Source of the DNA: Pseudooceanicola atlanticus
GTDB lineage: Bacteria > Pseudomonadota > Alphaproteobacteria > Rhodobacterales > Rhodobacteraceae
Direction of reading: 5' to 3'
Assembly: GCF_000768315.1 (NCBI RefSeq)
Contig: NZ_AQQX01000001.1
Coordinates: 186,001 to 250,000 of the forward strand
Length of the DNA stretch: 64,000 bases
The translations under genes were made by a program, and so were the position numbers. Position 1 is the first letter of the stretch, and each line of letters starts with the position of its first letter. The notes under the pieces were generated by a model. That model was not told the origin of the DNA. It searched no databases and saw only the letters and a program-made list of their open reading frames with translations. Positions 41,576-49,591 of this stretch are shown here, one piece after another.

Positions 41576-42355
41576 TCAGCGATCGACTTGGGCTAACAGG
41601 TCTGCCTCATGCCGCCGCAGCGACCGTCGCGCCGGGGCGAACCCTCCCGCCTGCGCCTGCGTCTCGAGATCGGGGAACAGCGTCAGGATCTCGTCCCGCT
41701 GGCCGCGATCCATCGACCCCAGCATGTAATCGCCGGGCTGAAAGCTTTCGGACCACGCGCCGTCGCCCAGGATGATCTCGTGCCGTTCGAACATCAGGTG
41801 CACATAGGTGGCCGGGCCGCTTTCGACGCTCTCGAAACCGGGGCTGCCCACCATGTGATGCGCGGCGACCAGAACCTCGGCCTCGCCAAACAACATCTGC
41901 GCGGTGTGGCTGAAGATCAGCACCCGGTGGTTCGGGCTGACCACCGTGTCACGCACCGGCGCGACGCCGTTCAGCGCCCCCGCCCGGATCCGCACAGGGC
42001 GCAGTTCCGGTAGAAGCGTCAATTGCTCCTGGGTCAGCGTGACCTGCCCCGACCAGACGACGCGCTGCACGCCATTGTCTCGGGTCAAAACGCGGTCGCC
42101 GGGCTGGATCAGTTCGACCGGGCAATCGCCGCCGATCGTGGTGATGATCGTGCCGGCGGCAAAGCAGGGCACGTCGCAGGCCTCGTCGTCCCGATCCTTG
42201 TCGTGGTGGTGCCCATGACCATGGCCGTGGTGATGCCCATGGTGATAATGCCCATAGTGATGGTCGTCATGCCTGTCCCACAGGTCGTAGACGATCTTTT
42301 TCTTGGTGTGCAGCACGTAGGCCAACACGTTGAACGGGTCGAATTTCATGGTCAT
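41576..42355 (-). CDS. Hint-domain protein with a histidine-rich N-terminal segment
   Basis: A 259-residue protein. Residues about 27-58 form a His/Asp-rich tract (HDDHHYGHYHHGHHHGHGHG and more) suited to metal binding. From about residue 63 a Hint (Hedgehog/intein) domain begins at Cys in PCFAAGTIITTIGGDCPVEL, continues with LIQPGDRVLTRDNG, and has the conserved VSPNHRVLI block with a catalytic-type His. Such Hint domains may self-cleave or transfer their N-terminal part. GGAAGGA precedes the start. It follows the anti-sigma gene on the same strand by 97 bases and may be part of that regulon. Confidence 0.87.
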   Translation of the reverse strand: MTMKFDPFNVLAYVLHTKKKIVYDLWDRHDDHHYGHYHHGHHHGHGHGHHHDKDRDDEACDVPCFAAGTIITTIGGDCPVELIQPGDRVLTRDNGVQRVVWSGQVTLTQEQLTLLPELRPVRIRAGALNGVAPVRDTVVSPNHRVLIFSHTAQMLFGEAEVLVAAHHMVGSPGFESVESGPATYVHLMFERHEIILGDGAWSESFQPGDYMLGSMDRGQRDEILTLFPDLETQAQAGGFAPARRSLRRHEADLLAQVDR

Positions 42356-42452
42356 GGGGGTCCTTCCAGGTGGGTCGAGCAGACAAGGGGATACCGGTCC
42401 GCCGGGGCAGCCGGCGGTGGCAGGAGGGTGGCGATCAGGCGATTGGGTCAGG

Positions 42453-43178
42453 TCACAGGAGGCGTCGGAAGATCTCCCCGGCCTCGTCGTCCAACGGCGC
42501 CGACGCGGTCTGGCCGACCAGCACGTAGGCGGTGTTGTCGATCTGGAACACGGCCGAGTTCAGCCGGGCCGAATCCCGCGGAATCGGCGTCATTGTCCGG
42601 GTCTCGTCCACGCGCACCGCGTAGATTGACAACAGGCCATTGTCTGCGGTCGACACCGCGATCTCGATGCTTGGCCCGAAGGGCGACGGGTAGACCTGCA
42701 CGTCCTGAAGGCGCCAGCCCTCGGGCAAGGCCGGGATGCGGATGCCGGTGGCGCGGGTCAGTTCGGCCGGGTCGATGGCGCTGTGTTCGACCTGTGACAC
42801 CATCGCCAGGCGCAGGCGGCTGTTGGAATGCGCCTCTGCCGCCAGTTCGATCAGCGAATCCATTCCGTCCTGCGCCGACAGCGACTGTGCCCCCCGCATC
42901 AGGTTGTCCACGCCGAGCCCAAGGGCAAAGGCCGCCAGCGCCGCCGCGATTGCCGGACGCCAGGCGCGGCTGCGGGGCGGGGCTGCGGCGGGCAGGTGTC
43001 CGGCCTCGGGCAGGGCGCGCCGCAACAACGCCAGCTGTGCGCGGTTCTCGTCAAGTTGACGGGCAAGGTCGGTATCGGTCGCGGCCCGGGCCTCCAGCGC
43101 GGCGGCGCGGTCGGCGTCCAAGTGACCGTTCAGATAGTCGTAGATTTCGGACAGGGGGATATCGTCACGCTGCGTCAT
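42453..43178 (-). CDS. Transmembrane anti-sigma factor
   Basis: A 241-residue protein whose N-terminal cytoplasmic part (DIPLSEIYDYLNGHLDADRA) has the helical anti-sigma layout. One transmembrane helix lies at about 74-94 (PAIAAALAAFALGLGV), and a periplasmic sensor domain of about 145 residues ends EIFRRLL. It starts four bases after the ECF sigma factor stop, the usual sigma/anti-sigma order. No zinc HxxxCxxC motif is visible, so sensing is probably not redox-zinc based. It should hold the sigma factor inactive at the membrane. Confidence 0.85.
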   Translation of the reverse strand: MTQRDDIPLSEIYDYLNGHLDADRAAALEARAATDTDLARQLDENRAQLALLRRALPEAGHLPAAAPPRSRAWRPAIAAALAAFALGLGVDNLMRGAQSLSAQDGMDSLIELAAEAHSNSRLRLAMVSQVEHSAIDPAELTRATGIRIPALPEGWRLQDVQVYPSPFGPSIEIAVSTADNGLLSIYAVRVDETRTMTPIPRDSARLNSAVFQIDNTAYVLVGQTASAPLDDEAGEIFRRLL

Positions 43179-43182
43179 CGGT

Positions 43183-43701
43183 TCAGCCCTTGCGTTTCAT
43201 CGGAATGACCTGGGATGCGTCATCGGTTTCTAGCGCCCTGAGGCGGTCCCGCGCCCGTCCCAGGCGCGAGGTGAGGGTGCCCATCGGGATGTTCAGCAAT
43301 GCGGCGGCCTCGGCACAGGATCGACCCTCGATCGCCACGAGGTAGAGCGCCGCGCGCTGTTCGGGCGGCAGGGTGAAGAACGCCGCCCGGACCTCCGTGA
43401 CCCGCATGTGCAGGTCCTGCGATCCTTCGCTCAGCTTCGGGGTCATCTCGGCCAGGGCGGCCTCGCGCCGGGCCGAGGCCTGCGCGCGGCGGCGCCCGTC
43501 GATGAACCGGTGGCGCAGGATGGTCATCAGCCAGCCGCGCAGGTTGCCATCCTCGGACCGGGTGTCCGCCTTTTCATACGCCTGAAGGATCGTCTCCTGC
43601 ACCAGGTCTTCGCTATCGGGGCCGTTGCGCGTCAAGGCGCGGGCCCGGCGTCGCAGCGGGACCAGGTGGTCCGAGATATCGAAAGGGGGTTTGCTGGTCA
43701 T
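43183..43701 (-). CDS. ECF-type RNA polymerase sigma factor
   Basis: A 172-residue sigma-70 family protein. Region 2 (about 10-75) includes DSEDLVQETILQAYEKAD and LRGWLMTILRHRFIDGRRR. Region 4 (about 110-160) includes LPPEQRAALYLVAIEGRSCA and the recognition helix NIPMGTLTSRLGRARDRLR. No extra domains. It is directly followed by the anti-sigma gene. A GGGAT...CGTC-type sequence upstream suggests an autoregulated promoter. Target genes probably include its own operon and perhaps the downstream Hint gene. Confidence 0.93.
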   Translation of the reverse strand: MTSKPPFDISDHLVPLRRRARALTRNGPDSEDLVQETILQAYEKADTRSEDGNLRGWLMTILRHRFIDGRRRAQASARREAALAEMTPKLSEGSQDLHMRVTEVRAAFFTLPPEQRAALYLVAIEGRSCAEAAALLNIPMGTLTSRLGRARDRLRALETDDASQVIPMKRKG

Positions 43702-43711
43702 GATACCCGGT

Positions 43712-43740
43712 CAGACGACGCCGATCCGGGGTTTTATCCC
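43712..43740 (-). promoter_or_regulatory. Candidate ECF-dependent autoregulatory promoter
   Basis: Read on the minus strand, GGGATAAAA (from 43740) is followed, after a spacer of 15-18 bases, by CGTCGTCTG (ending near 43712), 11 bases before the ECF sigma factor ATG. The layout resembles the GGAAT / CGTC elements used by many ECF sigma factors. The very short distance to the start codon makes the exact start point uncertain. Confidence 0.4.
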
Positions 43741-43894
43741 GGCAGCACGAAAAAATTTCCCCCCGACCGGCATTCTCTGCCGAGACGGCCATTTCCCGCA
43801 AGCTGTGCTTTCCAAAAGGCGTTTTTTCCTGTATGCGCCGCGCATCTGAGACGTAACGCTCCGGCCCCCGGCGTTGTGCAAGAGGATTGGGGGC

Positions 43895-43942
43895 GGCGGC
43901 AATGGGGCCGCCATGCAAACGGGAGACGCGGCAGGGGCCGCG
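43895..43942 (+). promoter_or_regulatory. Tandem stem-loops in the pnp leader
   Basis: Two small perfect hairpins lie in the 265-base gap before pnp: GGCGGC/GCCGCC (43895-43912, 6-base loop) and CGCGGC/GCCGCG (43927-43942, 4-base loop). The pnp ribosome binding site AAGGA follows about 10 bases later. In E. coli, pnp is autocontrolled through an RNase III-processed leader stem; a similar role here is inference. The rest of the gap shows no gene. Confidence 0.45.
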
Positions 43943-43966
43943 AGCGCTCCCTCAAGGATACGATAG

Positions 43967-46099
43967 ATGTTTAACGTAACGACGAAAACGATGGAGTGGG
44001 GCGACGAAACCCTCACCCTCGAAACCGGTAAGGTTGCGCGCCAGGCAGATGGCACGGTGATCGCAACGCTCGGCGAAACCTCGGTCATGGCCAACGTGAC
44101 CTTCGCCAAACAGCCCAAGCCCGGCCAGGATTTCTTTCCGCTGACCGTGCACTACCAGGAAAAATACTATGCCGCGGGCAAGGTGCCTGGCGGCTTCTTC
44201 AAGCGCGAGGCCCGGCCGACCGAAAAGGAAACGCTGACCGCGCGCCTGATCGACCGCCCGATCCGCCCGCTCTTCGTGCCTGGCTTCAAGAACGAAGTGC
44301 TCGTCATGTGCACCGTTCTGTCCCACGACCTGGTCAATGACCCGGACATCGTGGCGATGATCGCAGCCTCGGCCGCCCTGACCATCTCGGGCGCTCCGTT
44401 CATGGGCCCGATCGCCGGCGCTCGCGTCGGTTTTGTCGATGGCGACTACGTGCTGAACCCCTCCGTGGACGACATGCAGGGCCTGCGCAACAACCTCGAG
44501 CAGCGTCTCGACCTGGTTGTCGCCGGCACCAAGGACGCCGTCATGATGGTGGAATCGGAAGCCTACGAGCTGACCGAGGCCGAGATGCTGGGTGCCGTGA
44601 CCTTCGCGCACGAACAGATCCAGCCGGTGATCGACCTGATCATCTCCCTGGCCGAGGAATCCGCGAAAGAACCGTTCGACTTCACCCCGCCGGATTACTC
44701 CGACCTCTATGCGGCCGTGAAAGCCGCCGGTGAAGACAAGATGCGCGCGGCCTACGCGATCACCGACAAGCAGGAACGCACCTCTGCCGTTGGCGCCGCC
44801 AAGGAAGAGATCATCGCGAGCCTGACCGAGGAACAGCAGGAAGACGCGAACCTCGGTTCCGCGCTGAAAAAGCTGGAATCCACCGTCCTGCGCGGCTCTG
44901 TCGTGAAGGAAGGCAAACGGATCGACGGTCGTGCCCTGGATCAGGTCCGTCCGATCGCCGTGGAAACCGGCCTGCTGCCCCGGACCCACGGCTCGGCACT
45001 GTTCACCCGCGGGGAAACCCAGGGTCTGGTCGTGACCACGCTGGGTACCGGCGATGACGAACAGTTCATCGACGCGCTGCACGGCAACTTCAAATCCAAC
45101 TTCATGCTGCACTACAACTTCCCGCCCTATTCGGTCGGCGAGGTTGGTCGTGTTGGCTCCCCGGGCCGTCGTGAAATCGGCCACGGCAAACTGGCATGGC
45201 GCGCCCTTCAGGCCGTTCTGCCCGCTGCCACCGATTTCCCCTACACGATCCGCATCGTGTCCGAGATCACCGAATCCAACGGCTCGTCCTCCATGGCGTC
45301 CGTCTGCGGTGGCTCGCTGTCGATGATGGATGCCGGTGTGCCGCTGAAGGCCGCCGTGGCCGGTGTGGCCATGGGCCTGGTGCTGGAAGACGACGGCTCC
45401 TACGCGGTCCTGACCGACATCCTGGGTGACGAAGACCACCTGGGCGACATGGACTTCAAGGTGGCCGGCACCGAAGCAGGCATCACCTCGCTCCAGATGG
45501 ACATCAAGGTCGCCGGCATCACGCCCGAGATCATGGAAAAGGCCCTCGCCCAGGCGAAAGAAGGCCGGATGCATATCCTCGGCGAGATGAACAAGGCCCA
45601 GTCCGGCGTCGGCGAATTCTCGGCCCACGCGCCGCGGATCGAAACGATGCAGATCCCGACCGACAAGATCCGTGAAGTGATCGGCTCGGGCGGCAAGGTC
45701 ATCCGCGAGATCGTCGAAGTGTCCGGCGCCAAGGTCGACATCAACGACGAAGGCATCATCAAGATCGCCTCGCCGAACGGTGACGCCATCCAGAAGGCCT
45801 ATGACATGATCCACTCGATCGTGGCAGAGCCGGAAGAAGGCCAGATCTACAAGGGCAAGGTCGTGAAGATCGTCGATTTCGGCGCCTTCGTGAACTTCTT
45901 CGGCAAGCGCGACGGCCTGGTGCACGTGTCCCAGATCGAAAACCGCCGCCTGAACCATCCCTCGGATGTTCTGAAGGAAGGCCAGGAAGTCTTCGTGAAG
46001 CTTCTGGGCTTCGACGATCGCGGCAAGGTCCGCCTGGCGATGAAGATGGTCGACCAGGAAACCGGCACCGAAATCGCCAAGGAAGACGCCGCAGACTGA
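43967..46099 (+). CDS. pnp: Polyribonucleotide nucleotidyltransferase (PNPase)
   Basis: A 710-residue phosphorolytic 3'-5' exoribonuclease of the RNA degradosome. Two RNase PH-like domains flank a helical domain. The first contains [20 protein letters not shown], and the second contains [20 protein letters not shown] and [19 protein letters not shown]. The KH domain (about 555-615) has the [11 protein letters not shown] loop, and the S1 domain (about 620-690) reads [20 protein letters not shown]. Family-normal length. It ends in a strong terminator. rpsO normally lies just upstream, but here an antisense sigma factor block separates them. Confidence 0.98.
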   Translation: MFNVTTKTMEWGDETLTLETGKVARQADGTVIATLGETSVMANVTFAKQPKPGQDFFPLTVHYQEKYYAAGKVPGGFFKREARPTEKETLTARLIDRPIRPLFVPGFKNEVLVMCTVLSHDLVNDPDIVAMIAASAALTISGAPFMGPIAGARVGFVDGDYVLNPSVDDMQGLRNNLEQRLDLVVAGTKDAVMMVESEAYELTEAEMLGAVTFAHEQIQPVIDLIISLAEESAKEPFDFTPPDYSDLYAAVKAAGEDKMRAAYAITDKQERTSAVGAAKEEIIASLTEEQQEDANLGSALKKLESTVLRGSVVKEGKRIDGRALDQVRPIAVETGLLPRTHGSALFTRGETQGLVVTTLGTGDDEQFIDALHGNFKSNFMLHYNFPPYSVGEVGRVGSPGRREIGHGKLAWRALQAVLPAATDFPYTIRIVSEITESNGSSSMASVCGGSLSMMDAGVPLKAAVAGVAMGLVLEDDGSYAVLTDILGDEDHLGDMDFKVAGTEAGITSLQMDIKVAGITPEIMEKALAQAKEGRMHILGEMNKAQSGVGEFSAHAPRIETMQIPTDKIREVIGSGGKVIREIVEVSGAKVDINDEGIIKIASPNGDAIQKAYDMIHSIVAEPEEGQIYKGKVVKIVDFGAFVNFFGKRDGLVHVSQIENRRLNHPSDVLKEGQEVFVKLLGFDDRGKVRLAMKMVDQETGTEIAKEDAAD

Positions 46100-46124
46100 T
46101 CGCAAGATCCCCTGCAGTGACAGG

Positions 46125-46153
46125 AACGGGCGGCCCCAGGGTCGCCCGTTTTT
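46125..46153 (+). terminator. Rho-independent terminator of pnp
   Basis: An 11-bp stem with one wobble pair (46125-46135 with 46140-46150), a CCAG loop and a following run of five T (46149-46153). It starts 26 bases after the pnp stop. Confidence 0.85.
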
Positions 46154-46324
46154 CCTTGCCGCGCCCATTGTCCGGGCTTGCGACAATAACACCCTCTGCC
46201 CGAACCTGCCGACGGGCGTCGGTTGTCTTCCCTTGGGCCGGGCTTTGGGTTAATGACCCCGAAATTCGATGCGATTTCGCGTCGGCGCAAGAATGTTCCT
46301 GAATTCATTGGTATCGAGACTGTC

Positions 46325-47413
46325 ATGATTCCTGCCTGGAAATTGAAACGCGAATGGAATCGTCTCGTCATGCAGGCATCGCAGTGGCATTGGTTCCTGT
46401 TCGCCGGCCTGCGGCGGCGGCGTCATGACATCCACAAGACCTTTGCCATGAAGGTGACCGAAGGTGCCGTTGCCCCTGCACCCAACATGGCCATCCTGCT
46501 GATATACCAACCGGATACCGTTCTTGGTTCGACCTACGACACGCTCGACCATTTCCGGGACAAGGGCGTGTCGCCTGTCGTGGTGTCGAACACGCCGCTA
46601 TCGGCCGCGGACGAAGCGCGGCTGGCCGACAAGGCGCACCTGGTCATTCAGCGGCCCAATTACGGGTACGATTTCGGTGGCTATCGTGATGCGGTCCTCG
46701 CGTTGAAATCGCGCAAGATACATCTCGAAAACCTCTTTATCGTGAACGACTCGATCTGGTTTCCGATATGGCCCGATTGCGACCTCATTGATCGCGCTCT
46801 GGCGAACCCGGCGGATCTGTTCGGCATCTTCTACAACGACCGGGAAGGGCGCGAACATCGCTCGCACCTGCAAAGCTATTTCTTCCGTTTCGGCCCCAAG
46901 GTGCTGCACAGTCGCGATTTCCTGACGTTCTGGCGCCGGATCATGCTGACCAACAACAAGCACATGGTCATCCGTCAATGCGAAATGAAGCTCACCCATT
47001 ACTTCACATCGCGTGGTTACAGCCGCGATCAGCTATATGATCTGACGACCCTGAAGGCCGCAACCAAGGCGCTGCCGGACGACCAATTGCGCGAGGCGCT
47101 GGAATACCACGCGCTGGTGGAAACCCGCTCTGCCCCCGAAATCGCGAAGATTCTGGCTGACACGTCAGGCAATTGGCGCACCCGCGCCGAACAGATGATC
47201 GACGGGGAAAAGGTGGCCAAGTATTACCTGATTGCCCATCCCCACACGCTGTTCGGCCAGATGAAATCGCCGATGATCAAGAAGGACAAGCAGCCCATCT
47301 ACAGCTTCCAGCGCGGAGAGATGGTGAGGCTCGGCTACGACAAGGACATGCGCCCCATCGTGGCCGAGGAAGTCCGGCACCGCATCGGCGACGCGTCTCA
47401 GCTGCCCCGGTAA
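46325..47413 (+). CDS. Rhamnan synthesis protein F (RgpF)-like glycosyltransferase
   Basis: A 362-residue protein of the RgpF family, linked to rhamnose-rich polysaccharide assembly. The signatures are RPNYGYDFGGYRDAVLALKS and ENLFIVNDSIWFPIW. The N-terminus MIPAWKLKREWNRLV is chosen as start (ATG 46325); ATG 46253 would add 24 residues without a ribosome binding site. It stands alone without other polysaccharide genes. The upstream sequence and parts of the gene use more A/T than neighbours, which could indicate transfer. Its 3' end overlaps the convergent thioesterase gene by 16 bases. Confidence 0.82.
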   Translation: MIPAWKLKREWNRLVMQASQWHWFLFAGLRRRRHDIHKTFAMKVTEGAVAPAPNMAILLIYQPDTVLGSTYDTLDHFRDKGVSPVVVSNTPLSAADEARLADKAHLVIQRPNYGYDFGGYRDAVLALKSRKIHLENLFIVNDSIWFPIWPDCDLIDRALANPADLFGIFYNDREGREHRSHLQSYFFRFGPKVLHSRDFLTFWRRIMLTNNKHMVIRQCEMKLTHYFTSRGYSRDQLYDLTTLKAATKALPDDQLREALEYHALVETRSAPEIAKILADTSGNWRTRAEQMIDGEKVAKYYLIAHPHTLFGQMKSPMIKKDKQPIYSFQRGEMVRLGYDKDMRPIVAEEVRHRIGDASQLPR

Positions 47414-47811
47414 CGGAAGACGCCGGTGCCGCGCGCGGCGACGTTGTCCAACTCGTCCTTGATCACGGCCTCGGCGAAGAAGGTCTTGCGCCCGCCGCCG
47501 GTGACCCGCGCCTCCGCGATCATCATCTCGCCCTTCAGCGGGCCCATGTAATTCACGCTCAGGTTCAGGGTCATGCCCAGCTTCCGGTTCTCCGGATCAC
47601 CGGTGTAGCAGCCAGCGTAGCCCATGGCCGTGTCGCACATCAGCGAATGCACCCCGCCATGCGGAATGCCGTAGCGGTTCATCAGGAAATGCTCCAGCGG
47701 CAGTTCGAACCGGGCAAAGCCTTCGGACCAGGCGGTGATGAAGAACCCCAGGTGCTTTTGCAGGGGGTAGGGGTCTTCGACCAGCGCCGGGTCGATCTTT
47801 TGGTCAGTCAT
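47398..47811 (-). CDS. PaaI-family hotdog thioesterase
   Basis: A 137-residue single-hotdog acyl-CoA thioesterase. The active-site segment RYGIPHGGVHSLMCDTAMGY (about 47-66) has the conserved HGG and the Asp used by PaaI-type enzymes. It lies 8 bases after the phosphotransferase gene, at the end of the minus-strand CoA-catabolic operon. Members often salvage CoA from dead-end thioesters such as phenylacetyl-CoA derivatives. The 3' end overlaps the RgpF-like gene. Confidence 0.9.
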   Translation of the reverse strand: MTDQKIDPALVEDPYPLQKHLGFFITAWSEGFARFELPLEHFLMNRYGIPHGGVHSLMCDTAMGYAGCYTGDPENRKLGMTLNLSVNYMGPLKGEMMIAEARVTGGGRKTFFAEAVIKDELDNVAARGTGVFRYRGS

Positions 47812-47819
47812 TCAGGTCC

Positions 47820-48854
47820 TCAGACGGTTTTCGCAGCTTTCAGCCCGGCTTCGGCAAAGCGCGGCACCGAAGCGCCCATCTGCTTGGCCCGTTCCGGGTT
47901 CGAGGCATTGCCATCCAGCGCACGCTTGTAGACGCCCTGGATGATGCCGGCCATGCGGAAGAAGGTGAAGGCCAGGTAGAAGCCGAACTTGTCGATGCCG
48001 GGAATTCCGGCCCGCTTGCAGTAGCTTTCGACGAATTCTTCATCGGTCATCAGGCCTTCGGCCTTGCGGTCGATCCCGGCAAGGCCGCGGCTGTCCGGCC
48101 CGCCCGGCATGGACCATTGCATTATGACGGCGGCCACGTCCGCATAGGGATGGCCGGTCGTCGACAGCTCCCAGTCCAGTACGGCGGCGACGCGGGGGCG
48201 GTCCTTTTCGAACAGCATGTTGTCGATCCGGTAATCGCCGTGGGCCAGGGTGCGCAGGCCGTCATCCTCGGGGATGTTGGTGTTCAGCCATTCGATCAGC
48301 TCGTCCATGGCCGGGATCGTATCGGTTTCGGATGCGCGGTACTGCTTGGTCCAGCGGCCGATCTGACGCTCGTAGTAATTCCCGGCAGGCCCGTAATCAT
48401 CCAGCCCGGTCTTCACCAAGTCCACGCCGTGGATCGCCGCCAGCACACGGGACATCTCGTCGTGAACGGCCCAGCGATCTTCCTTCGCCAGTTCCGGCAG
48501 GGAGGGCAGGTTGAAGTTGCGGCCGTCGACCTCGTCCATGACGTAGAACATCGACCCGATCACGTCCTCGTCCTCGCACAGGACATGGACCTTGGCGACC
48601 GGCACATCGGTATCGTAGAGCGCCTTCTGCACCCGGAATTCCCGGTCCACCGCATGGGCGGATTTCAGCAGCACCCCCGGCGGCTTGCGACGCAGCACGT
48701 AGCGGTGCTTGGGCGTGATCAGCTGAAAGGTCGGGTTGGACTGGCCGACATCGAATTTCTTCGCCTCGATCGGCCCTTCGAACCCTGGCAGGTTCGCGGA
48801 CAGCCACTTGTCGACGGCATCGACGTCTATCTTGGTCGGGTCCTGTTTGGACAT
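47820..48854 (-). CDS. APH-like phosphotransferase family protein
   Basis: A 344-residue aminoglycoside-phosphotransferase/protein kinase-like enzyme. It shows YVLRRKPPGVLLKSAHAVDR (nucleotide-binding Lys region), the catalytic loop LAHGDYRIDNMLF and the metal-binding VAAVLDWELSTTGHPYADVA. This branch is homologous to the N-terminal domain of human ACAD10/11, kinases that phosphorylate 4-hydroxyacyl-CoA before dephosphorylating rearrangement to 3-hydroxyacyl-CoA. Location inside an acyl-CoA dehydrogenase cluster, beside a phosphatase-like gene, fits that chemistry (inference). Confidence 0.9.
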   Translation of the reverse strand: MSKQDPTKIDVDAVDKWLSANLPGFEGPIEAKKFDVGQSNPTFQLITPKHRYVLRRKPPGVLLKSAHAVDREFRVQKALYDTDVPVAKVHVLCEDEDVIGSMFYVMDEVDGRNFNLPSLPELAKEDRWAVHDEMSRVLAAIHGVDLVKTGLDDYGPAGNYYERQIGRWTKQYRASETDTIPAMDELIEWLNTNIPEDDGLRTLAHGDYRIDNMLFEKDRPRVAAVLDWELSTTGHPYADVAAVIMQWSMPGGPDSRGLAGIDRKAEGLMTDEEFVESYCKRAGIPGIDKFGFYLAFTFFRMAGIIQGVYKRALDGNASNPERAKQMGASVPRFAEAGLKAAKTV

Positions 48855-48866
48855 GGCGGGCCTCCC

Positions 48867-49532
48867 TTATGCGTAGGTCAACAGGCGGTCGGCATTGGCC
48901 GCCGTGATGTGTGGGGTTTCGTTGAACCCATGAAAGTAGGTGTTGCGCGAGGTGTAGACGAACCGCGTGATGGCGGTGTTCTTCATCTGCAGCTGCATCT
49001 TGGTCTGGTGCACGCCCGGCGTTTCCAGCAGGGCCGACACCGCCTGGCTGATCGCCCCGCCGGAGGATACGGCGAAAACCGTCTCGACCCCGTCGCGCAT
49101 CAGTGACGTGCAGGCCGCATCGACGCGGCTGGTGAAGGTGCCCCAGGTTTCGGGCGGGTTCGGGATCTCGTCGCGCTGCCATTCGGCGACGGTGGCACGC
49201 AGGGTCCGGAAATGGCTCTTGTGATCGGTCATCATGCCCTGCGGCTCTCCGCCGGCGGCATATTTGGCCTTCAGAAGCGCCCCGAAATCATATTCGTCGA
49301 GGCCCGGATGCTCTTCTGCCGCGCGCTCGATCCCCAGCCCCTTGAGGATACCGGCCAGGGTTTCCTTCTGGCGGCGCAGGGTGCCATGGGCGACGAGGTT
49401 GGGGATGATCCCTTCCTGCGCGAACCAGCGACCAAGCGCTTCGGCCTGTTCATGGCCGATCGGGGACAGGACATCGTAATCATCGGCGCCGAAGGACGCC
49501 TGACCGTGACGGATCAGGTAGAGTGTGGGCAT
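48867..49532 (-). CDS. Histidine phosphatase superfamily protein with altered active site
   Basis: A 221-residue protein of the phosphoglycerate mutase-like superfamily. The N-terminal motif LIRHGQASF has the phospho-accepting His9, and Arg/His residues follow in HGTLRRQKETL. The C-terminal motif, usually SHGG, reads VSSGGAIS, so the second catalytic His is Ser157. Such change may alter or abolish phosphatase activity, or give a phosphate-binding or lyase role. It lies between the APH-like kinase and thiolase genes on the same strand. The start ATG 49532 gives the family-like MPTLYLIRHG. Confidence 0.87.
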   Translation of the reverse strand: MPTLYLIRHGQASFGADDYDVLSPIGHEQAEALGRWFAQEGIIPNLVAHGTLRRQKETLAGILKGLGIERAAEEHPGLDEYDFGALLKAKYAAGGEPQGMMTDHKSHFRTLRATVAEWQRDEIPNPPETWGTFTSRVDAACTSLMRDGVETVFAVSSGGAISQAVSALLETPGVHQTKMQLQMKNTAITRFVYTSRNTYFHGFNETPHITAANADRLLTYA

Positions 49533-49591
49533 TCCGGGCTTTCTTTGAGGGGGAACCGGCCCCGGCATGACGCCGGGGCCGATCGTCTGTC

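Noticed and set aside
41142-46099. rpsO-pnp separation as a transposon insertion
   Set aside because: No transposase, terminal inverted repeats or target duplications are visible, so the block is reported as inserted genes rather than a mobile element.
43952-46192. 746-codon minus-strand open frame opposite pnp
   Set aside because: Pnp is unmistakable on the plus strand; the antisense frame is a by-product of strong codon bias in a highly expressed gene.
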